27,295 bases of DNA from Prorocentrum cordatum (GCA_963575745.1 CAUYUJ010018710.1:112781-140075), one strand, 5' to 3'; positions 18,375 through 25,876 are shown, counted from the first letter of the stretch. Numbers and translations: made by a program. The notes: generated by a model from the letters alone, not told the origin.

Positions 18375-18500
18375 ACGCTGATCGACGCTTGCCCACGCTC
18401 ATCGACGCTAAGTCGACGCTCGTCGACGCCAAATCGACGCGAGCCGACGCTAGATCGGCGCCATCTCATCGACTTCCAGACGCCAATCGACGCTAGACGA
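18375..18500. repeat. about 11-bp TCGACGCT repeat
   Basis: TCGACGCTA, TCGACGCTC, TCGACGCCA and CCGACGCTA words recur every 10-12 bp. It lies just beyond the stop of the minus-strand gene ending at 18518. Confidence 0.8.
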
Positions 18501-18517
18501 CGCTCAAGACGGAATTG

Positions 18518-18565
18518 TTAGGGCACTCCAGGCTCCCATGATTTGCTGCCGAAGTCCAGCTGCTC
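18518..18565 (-). CDS. probable 3'-terminal exon, unknown product
   Basis: The minus strand has TTTTTCCCCAG|GAGCAG, a strong pyrimidine tract and acceptor. It is followed by EQLDFGSKSWEPGVP and a TAA stop, 48 nt including the stop. Joining to the exon at 18908-18958 in phase 0 gives the short C-terminus RWMRLE|EQLDFGS. The intervening 342-nt GT-AG intron contains a complete family A element. Function unknown. Confidence 0.45.
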   Translation of the reverse strand, partial: EQLDFGSKSWEPGVP

Positions 18566-18640
18566 CTGGGGAAAAACCATTAAGAGGGTGCCGATGCCGC
18601 TAATTACTCCCCGGACCTCTCCCGGGGCGCGTTCTGACCA

Positions 18641-18901
18641 CCCTGACTCCGGATCCGCCCTACTTTGGGGAAATTCGTAAGTAGGGCTTGGAATTTCCGC
18701 CTTACTTTTCAAGCCCCGCTGATGCCAATTTCCGCCCTACTTTTCTGTTGCTGTTTCCGCCCTACTTCTGTGGATTTCCGCCCTACTGTATGTGGTGTGC
18801 AGAAAGTTCCGCCCTACTTGTTCGGTTTCTTATAGGTGGAGATCCGACGCAGTTCTAAGTTGGGAAAAAAAAGCCAAAGTAGGGCGGACCTGGAGTCAGG
18901 G
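18641..18901 (+). mobile_element. family A element, copy 1 (intronic)
   Basis: 261 bp with inverted ends CCCTGACTCCGGATCCGCCC and, at the right, AGGGCGGACCTGGAGTCAGGG. TIRs are about 26 bp, flanked on both sides by CA (2-bp duplication). CCGCCCTACTT-like words recur about six times inside, in both orientations. It aligns along its whole length, inverted, with 20144-20405. It lies inside the putative intron 18566-18907, six bases from the donor. Confidence 0.9.
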
Positions 18902-18907
18902 CAGCAC

Positions 18908-18958
18908 CTCGAGGCGCATCCAGCGGTAGCGACGAGGGCCTCCCGCGACGCGCCCAAC
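18908..18958 (-). CDS. probable internal exon, unknown product
   Basis: The minus strand reads TCTTCCCCAG|GTTGGG, then the 17 codons VGRVAGGPRRYRWMRLE, then GAG|GTGCTG as donor. The exon is 51 nt, phase 0 on both sides, and joins the terminal exon at 18518-18565. Basic and aromatic content is protein-like, but at this length the call depends on the splice signals. Upstream sequence to about 19020 may be more exon, but frame and borders are unclear. Confidence 0.4.
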
Positions 18959-19022
18959 CTGGGGAAGACGGGCGGAGCCCAGACACATCCGGCTGCTCCA
19001 CTCTTTGAAAAAGGAGCGTGGG

Positions 19023-19180
19023 CCCCGGAGGTCCCGGACCCCTTCCCCGGGACCGGCGTCCCGTCCGGAGCCGTCTTTTTTGACGCCCCCGAGGCCCGGC
19101 GAGGGCCCCCCGAGGCCGAAGACGGCCCAAATCGAGGCCCGGCGAGGGCCCCCCGAGGCCGAACGCGGCCCCAATCCCGC
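19023..19180 (+). mobile_element. family B fragment with internal duplication
   Basis: GGACCCCTTCCCCGGGACCGG and TTTTTTGACGCCCCCGAGGC match the middle of family B. A CCGGCGAGGGCCCCCCGAGG block is then duplicated. Both TIRs are missing. The sequence 19181-19438 is C/G-run-rich with no supportable gene. Confidence 0.65.
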
Positions 19181-19438
19181 CGCTCCCACCTTTTTTGTGG
19201 GGGGCGCCGGCTCTCGGGGAGGGCGGCGGCCTCGGTGCACCTCTTCCCCCCCCCCCCCGAGTCGGGAGCGGCCAAGAGGGGGGTGTCCAAGAGGGGGGGG
19301 TGCAAATCATGACCGGCGGCATGTGCGCGGCCCAGCGGGGGGGCCTGGGACGTAATAAAATAGGAAGAGGCGCCATGAAATCTGAGGAAAAATCATGGCC
19401 CGCGCCATGAAATCCACCCCCCCCTAGTCATCACGCTC

Positions 19439-19625
19439 CCCAGACCCCCGACGTCGTGATTTTTGTCACGACGTCGACCCCCAGAGGTCTGGGCCCCTTC
19501 CCCGGGGCCGGTTTTGCGTCCCGAGTCGTTTTCTGACGGCCCCGAGGCCCGGGGCGGGCCCCCGGAGGCCGAAAATAATGAAAAACCTCCCGTCGTGATT
19601 TTTTCACGACGCGAGGAGGTCTGGG
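19439..19625 (+). mobile_element. family B element (complete)
   Basis: 187 bp with CCCAGACC/GGTCTGGG ends, both hairpins (GACGTCGTGATTTTTGTCAC and CGTCGTGATTTTTTCACGAC) and the conserved centre. On the minus strand it directly follows the exon at 19626-19776. Confidence 0.9.
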
Positions 19626-19776
19626 CCCCCCCGAGCTCCAGCGACTGCTTCGCCGCCTCCAGCCGCCGGGCGGCGCGGGCCGCGCCCTCGAGGAAGGCCC
19701 CGCCGCCCGCCGCCCCGGCCAGGGTGCGCACCTGCTGGAGCAGGGGCCGCCCGCCCCGGCATGCCCGGGGGCCTAG
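19626..19776 (-). CDS. probable exon between family A and B elements
   Basis: The minus strand reads GRPLLQQVRTLAGAAGGGAF, then LEGAARAARRLEAAKQSLEL. It is an alanine/arginine/leucine-rich helical stretch with GC-rich third positions. The island is bounded exactly by mobile elements. Upstream is the end of a family A copy (…GAGTCAGGGCTAG|, supplying AG); downstream is CCCAGACC of family B. GC at that junction could be a GC donor, which dinoflagellates are known to use. It probably belongs to the gene with exons at 18908-18958 and 18518-18565. No family is recognised. Confidence 0.45.
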
Positions 19777-19980
19777 CCCTGACTCCAGATCCGCCCTACT
19801 CTGGCTTTTTTCCCAACTTAGAGGAGGAGCAGGGAGGGGGAGGAGGGAGGGAGGAGGAGCAGGGAGGGGGAGAAGGGGGAGGAGGAGGAGCAGGAGGAGG
19901 AGGAGGAGGAGGATGAGGAGGAGGAGGAGGAGGAGGAGGAGAAGGAGGAGCAGGAGGAGGAGGAGGATCCGCCCTACACC
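19777..19980 (+). mobile_element. family A element, copy 3, interior replaced by GGA tract
   Basis: The left 45 bp match copy 2 (CCCTGACTCCAGATCCGCCC to CTTTTTTCCCAACTTAGA). A 146-bp GGA microsatellite replaces the interior from 19822. Past the tract only GGATCCGCCCTACA remains, in the same orientation as the left end, and the expected right TIR is absent. Confidence 0.75.
19822..19967. repeat. (GGA)n microsatellite within family A
   Basis: GGA with GCAGG and GAAGG interruptions, starting where the family A interior should continue. Confidence 0.95.
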
Positions 19981-20143
19981 CTGCGAAATGCTCAAGAAAT
20001 CATGGGTTAAGAAATTCATAGTCTCAGACCTTGAATAAAACCCAACATTTCTATCAAAATCTTGGGATTTACATTAAAACGTTAAGAATAATCGAGACTC
20101 TGGACGAAAACTTAGGTTTTCTTAAGCATCGCCTAAGGTGTAG
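19981..20143. other. AT-rich intergenic or intronic stretch
   Basis: Markedly AT-richer than its surroundings (AAGAAATTCATAG, ATTAAAACGTTAAG). No coding potential is seen. Confidence 0.5.
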
Positions 20144-20405
20144 CCCTGACTCCAGATCCGCCCTACTCTAGCTTTTTTCCCAACTGAGAGCTGCGTCGGA
20201 AATTTACACCTATAAGGAAGCCGAAAAAGTAGGGCGGAACTTTCTGCACCCAACACGCAGTAGGGCGGAGATCCACAGAAGCAGGGCGGAAGCAGCAACA
20301 GAAAAGTAGGGCGGAAATTGGCATCAGCGGGGCCTGCAAAGTAAGGCGGAAATTCCAAGCCCTACTTATGAATTTCCGCAAATTAGGGCGGATCCGGAGT
20401 CAGGG
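20144..20405 (-). mobile_element. family A element, copy 2 (complete)
   Basis: 262 bp, inverted relative to copy 1, flanked on both sides by AG (2-bp duplication). All internal CCGCCCTACTT-type words have counterparts in copy 1. Confidence 0.9.
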
Positions 20406-20451
20406 AGCACGACATGTTCTCAGGGCCCCCCAAAAATGTTCCAAGAACAAA

Positions 20452-20638
20452 CCCAGACCTCCTCGCGCTGTGAAAAAAATCGCGACGGGAGGCTTTTCAT
20501 CTATTTTCGGCCTCTGGGGCCCTTCCCGGGCCTCGGGACCGTCAAAAAACGACTCAGGATGAGAAACCGGCCCCGGGAAAGGGTCCAGACCTCTGGGGGT
20601 CGACGTTGCGACAAAAATCACAATGTCGGGGGTCTGGG
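20452..20638 (-). mobile_element. family B element (complete)
   Basis: 187 bp, ends CCCAGACC and GGTCTGGG, flanked by AAA on both sides (2- or 3-bp duplication). It lies 46 bp from family A copy 2. Confidence 0.88.
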
Positions 20639-20732
20639 AAAGCAGTGTTCTTAGAACATGAGCCCGATGTGCTAAAACGAGACAGGCTCCGCCAGAGAGG
20701 TTCTTAGAACATTGTTTGGTAGGACTATAGTG

Positions 20733-20940
20733 AGGGGCAACGACAGGTGGGGACCAGCATAGGGGGGGATGCATCGACCTGGAATCGGCGATACATCGTC
20801 GATAGATCGGCGATAGGCCTCTGATAGTGAGTCCGCACCTTCCTGGGCAGGTTGGAACTATCGGGCCCCATCGGCGATCCATGGGCGATTGGGGGTCGAT
20901 GTATCCCCCCCTATGCCTAACCCCCCCTACCGTTGCCCCT
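20733..20940. mobile_element. 208-bp foldback element with AGGGGCAACG ends
   Basis: AGGGGCAACG at the left is matched by CGTTGCCCCT at the right. A second inverted block inside (CATAGGGGGGGATGCATCGA against TCGATGTATCCCCCCCTATG) differs by one base. The interior is full of ATCGGCGAT words, like 6722-6845. No target duplication is certain. Confidence 0.72.
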
Positions 20941-20945
20941 GATAT

Positions 20946-21087
20946 CCCAGACCCCCGACGTCGTGATTTTTTCACAACGTCGACCGTCGTTTTCTGACGG
21001 TCCCGAGGCCCGGCAAGGGCCCCCGGAGGCCGAAAACAGCGGAAAGCCTCCCGTCGTGACCTTTGTCGCAGCGCGAGGAGGTCTGGG
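20946..21087 (+). mobile_element. family B element, internally deleted
   Basis: 142 bp with both ends intact and AT on each flank (2-bp duplication). About 45 bp are missing between CGTCGAC and GTCGTTTTCTGACGG compared with full copies. On the minus strand it directly follows the exon-like segment at 21088-21125. Confidence 0.85.
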
Positions 21088-21291
21088 ATTAGGCACGCCA
21101 GGACGCTTCGCCCCTGCTCGACACCTGTAGCTGGCGAGCCCGGCCCACAGGCCCGGGTGAAGGCCCGGGTCAACGGCCCCCGGACGCCGAAAACAGCAAA
21201 AAAAAAAACGCCCGTCGTGATCTGTAGCCACGGCGCGAGGAGGTAGGTCTGGGATTGGGCGCGCCAGGACGCTTCGCCCCGGCTCGACACC
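21080..21291 (-). CDS. exon-like segment split by a 166-bp direct-repeat intron
   Basis: On the minus strand GTGTCGAGC-GGGGCGAAGCG occurs at both 21291 and 21125, and the following ~45 bp are nearly the same in both. ACTG|GTGTCG can be a GT donor and CTACAG|GTGTCG its acceptor, giving a 166-nt intron. The spliced frame would read DPCQEIPDW, then CRAGAKRPGVPN, ending at the next family B element. The intron itself contains a B-derived 3' part. Frame and transcription are unproven, and a simple tandem duplication is the alternative. Confidence 0.3.
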
Positions 21292-21334
21292 AGTCGGGGA
21301 TCTCCTGACACGGGTCAATCCAGACCTGGGTCAG

Positions 21335-21475
21335 TCAGGCCTGCAGGATCCTACAAGCTCCTGCAAGATCCTGCACCCAAGCCCGGGCCAATGCGAATGA
21401 TCCTGCAGAACCCTGCACCCAAACCCGGGTCGATGCGACCCTGGCCCTGCAGGATCCTGCAAGATCGGGCGCTCT
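21335..21475. repeat. TGCAGGATCCTGCA-rich tandem repeat
   Basis: GATCCTGCACCCAAGCCCGG and ACCCTGCACCCAAACCCGGG are successive units about 55-60 bp apart. Short palindromes (CTGCAGGATCCTGCA) are included. Confidence 0.7.
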
Positions 21476-21505
21476 GGCGGACCCCCATTTGCATTGACCC
21501 CCGTC

Positions 21506-21692
21506 CCCAGGCCCCCGACGTCGTGATTTTTTCGCAACGTCGACCCCCAGAGGTCTGGACCCCTTCCCCGGGACCGGTTCTTCGTCCTGAGTCGTTTTTG
21601 GACGCTCCCGAGGCCCATATGAGGGCCCCCGGAGGCCGAACATAGCGGAAGACCTCCCGTCGTGATTTTTCCACGACGCGAGGAGGTCTGGG
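21506..21692 (+). mobile_element. family B element (complete)
   Basis: 187 bp, left end CCCAGGCC (one change), right end GGTCTGGG. No clear target duplication. It abuts the exon-fragment copy at 21693-21738. Confidence 0.88.
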
Positions 21693-21738
21693 TTCGAGGC
21701 TGACGCTGATGCCAGCGGTCTTGGCCGGGGGGGCGTCC
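21693..21738 (-). pseudogene. duplicated exon fragment
   Basis: On the minus strand it encodes ADAPPAKTAGISV-SLE. It matches both ends of the exon at 26282-26450 but lacks the ~126 bp between them. It sits between a TCC tract (sense) and a family B element. Confidence 0.55.
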
Positions 21739-21890
21739 GCGAGGAGGAGGAGGAGGAGGAGGAGGAGGAGGAGGAGGAGGAGGAGGAGGAGGAGGAGGAG
21801 GAGGAGGACGGGAGGAGGAGGAGGAGGAGGAGGAGGGAGGAGGAGGAGCGAGGAGGAGGAGGAGGAGGAAGAGGGAGGAGGAGGAGGTCT
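21739..21890. repeat. (GGA)n microsatellite adjoining a family B terminus
   Basis: About 150 bp of GGA units. On its right it runs into GGAGGTCTGGGTCTC, the terminus of a family B element whose remainder is missing. Confidence 0.93.
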
Positions 21891-21904
21891 GGGTCTCAAG
21901 GCCC

Positions 21905-22080
21905 CCGAACCTGGCAGTTGCTGGCGAGCCCGGCCCACAGGCCCAGCCAGTGGGGCAGGCCGGCGGCGGCGCCGACGGGCCCGCCGCCGCGCGCGGAGGC
22001 CTCGGCCTCGGCGGAGGGCGCGCCCGGCTCCCGGGAGGGCGGCGGCGGGCGGGGAGGGGAAGTGCAGGCCGCCCGGACAT
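21905..22080 (-). CDS. possible exon, unknown product
   Basis: The minus frame reads GAHVRAACTSPPRPPPPSRE, then SAEAEASARGGGPVGAAAGL and PHWLGLWAGLASNCQ. CCAG|GTTCGG follows as donor. Upstream in the sense direction is a TCC tract several hundred bp long. The tryptophan-rich end is shared in part (26 bp, GGCCTGTGGGCCGGGCTCGC) with the 3' end of the 166-bp intron near 21131-21156. That sharing suggests the segment was copied. No family is recognised. Confidence 0.3.
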
Positions 22081-22093
22081 GGGCGCCAACACC

Positions 22094-22942
22094 AGCACAG
22101 GGGAGGAGGGGGGAGGAGGAGGAGGAGGAGGGGAGGAGGAGGAGGAGGAGGAGGCAGGAGGGGAGGAGGAGGAGGAGGAGGAGGGAGTGAGGAGGAGGGA
22201 GGAGGGAGGAGGAGGAGGAGGAGGAGGAGGAGGAGGGAGGGAGGAGGCGAGGAGGAGGAGGAGGTGGGGGAGGAGGAGGAGTAGAGGGAGGGAGGAGGAG
22301 GGAGGAGGAGGAGGGAGGAGGAGGAGGAGGAGGATGGAGGGGGGAGGGAGGGAGGAGGAGGGAGGAGGAGGGAGGAGGAGGAGGAGGAGGAGGAGGAGGA
22401 GGAGGAGGAGGGAGGAGGAGGAGGAGGGAGGAGGAGGAGGAGGAGGAGGGAGGGGGAGAAGGAGGAGGAGGAGGAGGAGGAGGAGGAGGAGAATAGAGCG
22501 AGAAGAAGAAGAATAATAAGAATAATAATAAGAATAATAATAATAAGAATAATAATAAGACAAATAATAATAATAAGAAGAAGAAGAAGGAGGAGAATAA
22601 TAAGAATAAGAAGAATAATAATAAGAAGAAGAAGACTAATAATAATAAGAAGAAGAATAAGAATAATAATAAGAAAAATAAGAAGAATAAGAAAAAGAAA
22701 AAGAATAATAATAATAATAATTAGAATAAGAATAAGAATAATAATAATAAGAAGAAGAAGAATAATAAAAAGAATCATAAGAATAATAATAAGAAGAATA
22801 ATAAGAAGAATACGAATAATAATAATAATAATAATAATAAGAAGAAGAATAAGAAGAATAATAATACGAAGAAGAAGAATAAGAAGGAGGAGGAGGAGGA
22901 GGAGGAGGAGGAGAAGGAGAAGAAGAAGGAGAAGAAGAAGAA
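22094..22942. repeat. compound GGA + AAG/AAT microsatellite, unit 1
   Basis: Starts AGCACAGGGGAGGAGGGGGG, has about 390 bp of GGA, then GAATAGAGCGAGAAGAAG at 22491, then about 390 bp of AAG/AAT mixture, then a short GGA/GAA close. The whole unit is repeated at 22943-23726. Confidence 0.9.
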
Positions 22943-23726
22943 AGCACAGGGGAGGAGGGGGGGAGGAGGAGGAGGAGGAGGAGGAGGGAGGAGGAGGAGG
23001 AGGAGGAGGAGGAGGGAGGAGGAGGAGGAGAGGAGGAGGAGGGAGGAGGAGGGAGGGAGGAGGAGGATGAGGAGAGGAGGAGGGAGGAGGGAGGAGGGAG
23101 GAGGAGGAGGAGGAGGGAGGAGGAGGGGTGGGAGGAGGAGGAGGAGGAGGAGGAGGAGGAGGCGGAGGAGGAGGAGGAGGAGGGAGGAGAGGCGGAGGAG
23201 GAGGAGGAGGAGGGAGGAGGAGGAGGGAGGGAGAGGGGAGAGAAGGAGGAGGAGGAGGAGGAGGATGAGGGAGGAGGAGGAGAATAGAGCGAGAAGAAGA
23301 AGAAGAAGAAGAATAAGAAGAAGAAGAATAAGAATAATAATAATAAGAAGAAGAAGAATAAGAAGAAGAAGGAGGAGGAGAATAATAATAATAAGAATAA
23401 GAAGAATAATAAGAAGAACAATAATAAGAATAAGAAGAATAATAAGACTAATAATAAGAAAAAGAAGAAGAAAAATAACAATAAAAAAAAGAAAAAGAAT
23501 AATGAGAAGAATAATAATAAGAGTAATAATTATAAGAATAAGAAGAATAATAATAAGAAGAAGAATAAGAATAATAATAAGAAGAATAATAAGAATAATA
23601 AGAAGAATAATAATAATAATAATAATAAGAATAATAATAACAAGAAGAAGAATAATAATAAGAAGAAGAAGAAGAAGGAGGAGGAGGAGGAGAAGGAGAA
23701 GAAGAAGGAGAAGAAGAAGAAGAAGG
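22943..23726. repeat. compound microsatellite, unit 2 (tandem duplicate)
   Basis: Repeats the order of unit 1: AGCACAGGGGAGGAGGGG at 22943, GAATAGAGCGAGAAGAAG at 23282, and a closing GGAGAAGAAGAAGGAGAAG. The unit is 784 bp versus 849, so the copies have since changed length. Confidence 0.88.
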
Positions 23727-23847
23727 CCTTCTCGAAGGCAGCGGGGCTTCCCAGAAGCCCTCGCGCCTTCTGGGGAAGGTTTCGGCGCCTTCGGGGGAGC
23801 GGCCAGGGCACTCCCGAGCCTTCTGCGACGCCCCGCCCCCTCTCGCT

Positions 23848-23940
23848 CTATTTCCCCCCCTCGCTCGCCGCCGAGGAGAGGTGGTGGAGCTTGCGGAAGA
23901 GGTCATGGAAGAGGCCGTCCAGCTGCACGTGCTGCCGCAC
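23848..23940 (-). CDS. probable sulfotransferase-like gene, downstream exon
   Basis: After AAAAAAAAG|GTGCGG the minus frame reads VRQHVQLDGLFHDLFRKLHH, then LSSAASEGGK and TAG. It joins in phase 0 to the exon at 24141-24236 across a 200-nt GT-AG intron. The stretch is amphipathic and likely helical. The stop may be genuine, or the exon may leave earlier through a GC donor (TCGGCG|GCGAGC). Downstream, 23727-23847, is GC-rich with no convincing frame, then the microsatellites. Confidence 0.5.
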   Translation of the reverse strand: MRQHVQLDGLFHDLFRKLHHLSSAASEGGK

Positions 23941-24140
23941 CTTTTTTTTTCCACGGCAAAGAGGCAAGGGGGGAGGAGGAGGAGACCGCTGCCCTTCAAG
24001 AGGGCTATCCTGACAACCGTGCACTCGAACGAAGACAAACACAAAGCCCAGACGGCAGAAAGAAAAACAGCAATAGCCCCGGACTCGGGTGAAACTCGCA
24101 ACCACTCGGGTGGAACTCGGACGAGCACGCGCTGCCGCAC
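23941..24140 (-). other. 200-nt intron with exon-derived direct repeats at both ends
   Basis: On the minus strand GTGCGGCAGCGCGTG begins the intron at 24140. GTGCGGCAGCACGTG follows the AG acceptor at 23940. They are 14/15 identical and exactly 200 bp apart. The intron ends in a CTCCTCCTCCCCCC-type pyrimidine run and A9. Confidence 0.6.
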
Positions 24141-24236
24141 CTGCTCGTCCACGGACCAGAAGTACCCCACCAGGTGGCGGAAGTGCCGCCGCGTGCGCTC
24201 CACCGGCTCCCGGAGCACGGTCGCGTACTGCAGCTC
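24141..24236 (-). CDS. probable sulfotransferase-like exon with PAPS 3'-phosphate motif
   Basis: The 96-nt minus-strand exon (GGGAG|GAGCTG acceptor, GAGCAG|GTGCGG donor) reads ELQYATVLREPVERTRRHFR, then HLVGYFWSVDEQ. The TVLREPVER core matches the L-R-D-P-V-E-R signature of Golgi carbohydrate sulfotransferases. There it binds the 3'-phosphate of the sulfate donor PAPS (established knowledge). The family normally has a serine three residues after that Arg, then His/Tyr; here the aligned residue is Arg (RTRRHF), which may weaken binding or mark a pseudogene. The P-loop-like 5'-PSB motif is not found in the window. Exons at 25184-25316 and 26282-26450 have the same orientation and could be upstream parts, but this is unproven. 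Confidence 0.55.
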
Positions 24237-24314
24237 CTCCCGGGCCGGGCGAAAGGGGGGGATAGTAATTTAAGGGGGGGGGGGTGAGGGGTGAGAATCA
24301 CCCAGAGATCCAAC

Positions 24315-24500
24315 GCGTTGAAGAAATCAAGACGGAGGTTTTTCTCACAGTTCGGCCTCTGGTGGCCCTTCCCAGGCCTCGGGGACCGTCAAAAAACGAC
24401 TCAGGATGAGAGACCCGTCCTGGGGAAAGGGCCCAGACCTCTGGGGGTCGACGTTGTGAAAAAATCGCGACTCTGGGGGCCGACATTGTGAAGAAATCGT
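24315..24500 (-). mobile_element. family B element, degenerate
   Basis: Contains TTCGGCCTCTGGTGGCCCTT, GTCAAAAAACGACTCAGGAT and CCAGACCTCTGGGGGTCGAC. The left end is eroded, and the right hairpin is followed by a repeated GGGGGCCGACATTGTGAAGA instead of a clean TIR. Confidence 0.75.
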
Positions 24501-24815
24501 TGAAAATAAAACACTTCCTTTTAAAGCTCTTTTATATCTAGGGTGGATTGCTAGATGTGGCCAGAAAATCTCTAAAAGTAGTAACACACGCGACGACCTC
24601 TATTTAAAAAATACGGTTGCAGATCCTGACTTACTGCTATTGTTTAGATCTTCTGCTATTGCTAAAGGCAGTCACAATACTGTAAATGTCACGTAGCTGA
24701 TTTTCCCGGCGCCTCCCGGCACCGGAGGCGGCTGCATGTGTCGAGGAGCGGGCCCGGCGGCGGGGCCGAAGCCGGCTGCATGATGCCGCAGACTTCGTAG
24801 AACCTCCCCTTCCCC
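24501..24815. other. no gene seen
   Basis: AT-mixed sequence to about 24700, then GC-rich (GGCGCCTCCCGGCACCGGAG). Nothing supportable on either strand. Confidence 0.5.
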
Positions 24816-25182
24816 TACAGTCGGGGCGCCGACCTAAGCCCAGACCCCCTCGAGTAATGAAAAAATCATGACGGGAGGTTTTTCGCCATTTTCGGCCTCC
24901 AGGGACCCTCCCCGGGCCTCGGGAGCGTCAAAAAACGACTCAGGACGACAAACCGGTCCTGGAGAAGGGGTCGAGAACTCTGGGGTCGACGTAATGAAAA
25001 AATCATTACGTCGGGGGTCTGGGAGGAACCCTAAATAAGGAACGAGGCCCCTTTCTCCCATAATTTACTCTTCGATCTCCCATGGAGAACCTCGTGAAAA
25101 CCCAAGGCAAGCTGTAGAACAATCAAGGAACGCCGAGCCCCTCCCCAACGAAAAGGGTTCCTTCTTCAGCGCCCCGACTGTA
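24816..25182 (+). mobile_element. TA-MITE copy 3 with nested family B element
   Basis: TA-CAGTCGGGGC at the left and GCGCCCCGACTG-TA at the right. After removing 24839-25023 and one AG, the interior matches the copy at 7069-7247 closely. On the minus strand it begins directly after the exon-like region at 25184-25316. Confidence 0.9.
24839..25023 (-). mobile_element. family B element nested in TA-MITE, AG target duplication
   Basis: 185 bp with CCCAGACC/GGTCTGGG ends, flanked by AG at 24837-24838 and 25024-25025. The empty paralogous site (7085-7095) reads CCTAAGGAACC with a single AG. This shows directly that AG was duplicated on insertion. Confidence 0.92.
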
Positions 25183-25183
25183 T

Positions 25184-25316
25184 GTCCCCCCCTTTCGTCC
25201 GGCCCGATCCTCGCAGAGGGGCAGGTCCGCCCACCGCTCCACCGACATCCACGAGGCGTTCGCCCGGGCCAGCTGCCGGAGCCGCGCCCGACAGGTCTTG
25301 TTACCAGCCTGGAACA
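25184..25316 (-). CDS. probable exon, unknown product
   Basis: The minus frame reads AGNKTCRARLRQLARANASW, then MSVERWADLPLCEDRAGRKG. It is arginine/tryptophan-rich with GC-rich third positions and clearly not repeat-derived. TTCCAG|GCTGG or AACAAG|ACCTG are candidate acceptors. A TA-MITE begins right after the frame, so the donor is unclear (GAG|GATCGG is possible if GA donors are used). It is in line with the sulfotransferase-like exons about 950 bp downstream, and may be an N-terminal portion of that gene. Confidence 0.45.
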
Positions 25317-25637
25317 TATCATTATCCCTATGCTGGGCACCTCCTCATCACGATGCCAGTCTTAGGGATTCCCTTAGCTTTTGAGGGCGACATCGCCTAA
25401 GATTGTCATCGCCTTTTGGCGTGTCAATCTTAGGGATAGGGATAACCTCATGCCAGTGAGAATAAACACTAGGGGATAATAAAGTTCGGGGTTCAGGGAG
25501 AGATAATAAAAGTAGCCCAGCAGACCTCAGCATAATCTCGAAGTAAGAGATGATCAAGAGGAGACCAAGCCGAGCACGTTTTGAGACATCCTTGGCGTTT
25601 AGTTTTCATAGAAATATCCTCAACAATGGCTTATCTC

Positions 25638-25793
25638 TCATGAAAACTTGTTTTTTGTAAGTGCTCGTGTAGGGTAGCTCATGTGCCTCAATTTCCATGG
25701 ATAATCAACCCCAGAGATAAAAAAGTTCAGGCGAGCGTGGGGACAGAGAGAAATATAAAAGAAGAAGAATACAGTAGAAGAATAATAAGAAAG
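25638..25793. repeat. about 150-bp direct repeat, copy 1, with AAG/AAT tail
   Basis: Contains AAGTGCTCGTGTAGGGTAGC, CCATGGATAATCAACCCCAG and AAAAAAGTTCAGGCGAGCGT. It ends in an AAG/AAT-rich tail. It matches 25877-26028 with few differences. The preceding AT-richer region, 25340-25637, has TTAGGGAT and GCGACATCGCC words but no supportable gene. Confidence 0.85.
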
Positions 25794-25876
25794 AAGAAGA
25801 AGAGGAGAATAAGAAGAGGACGAAGAAAGGAAAAATCCAAAGTTCCAAATCTATCAATTTTAATTTACAAACGCTT

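Noticed and set aside
21331-23481. Poly-Leu, poly-Ser, poly-Glu and Tyr/Ser-rich frames of 250-475 codons
   Set aside because: They are direct translations of GGA/TCC and AAG/AAT microsatellites with no conserved segment.
25430-25445. Homing endonuclease (I-SceI-like) site, TAGGGATAA
   Set aside because: Only 9 of 18 bases match, and no endonuclease gene is present. Most likely chance.
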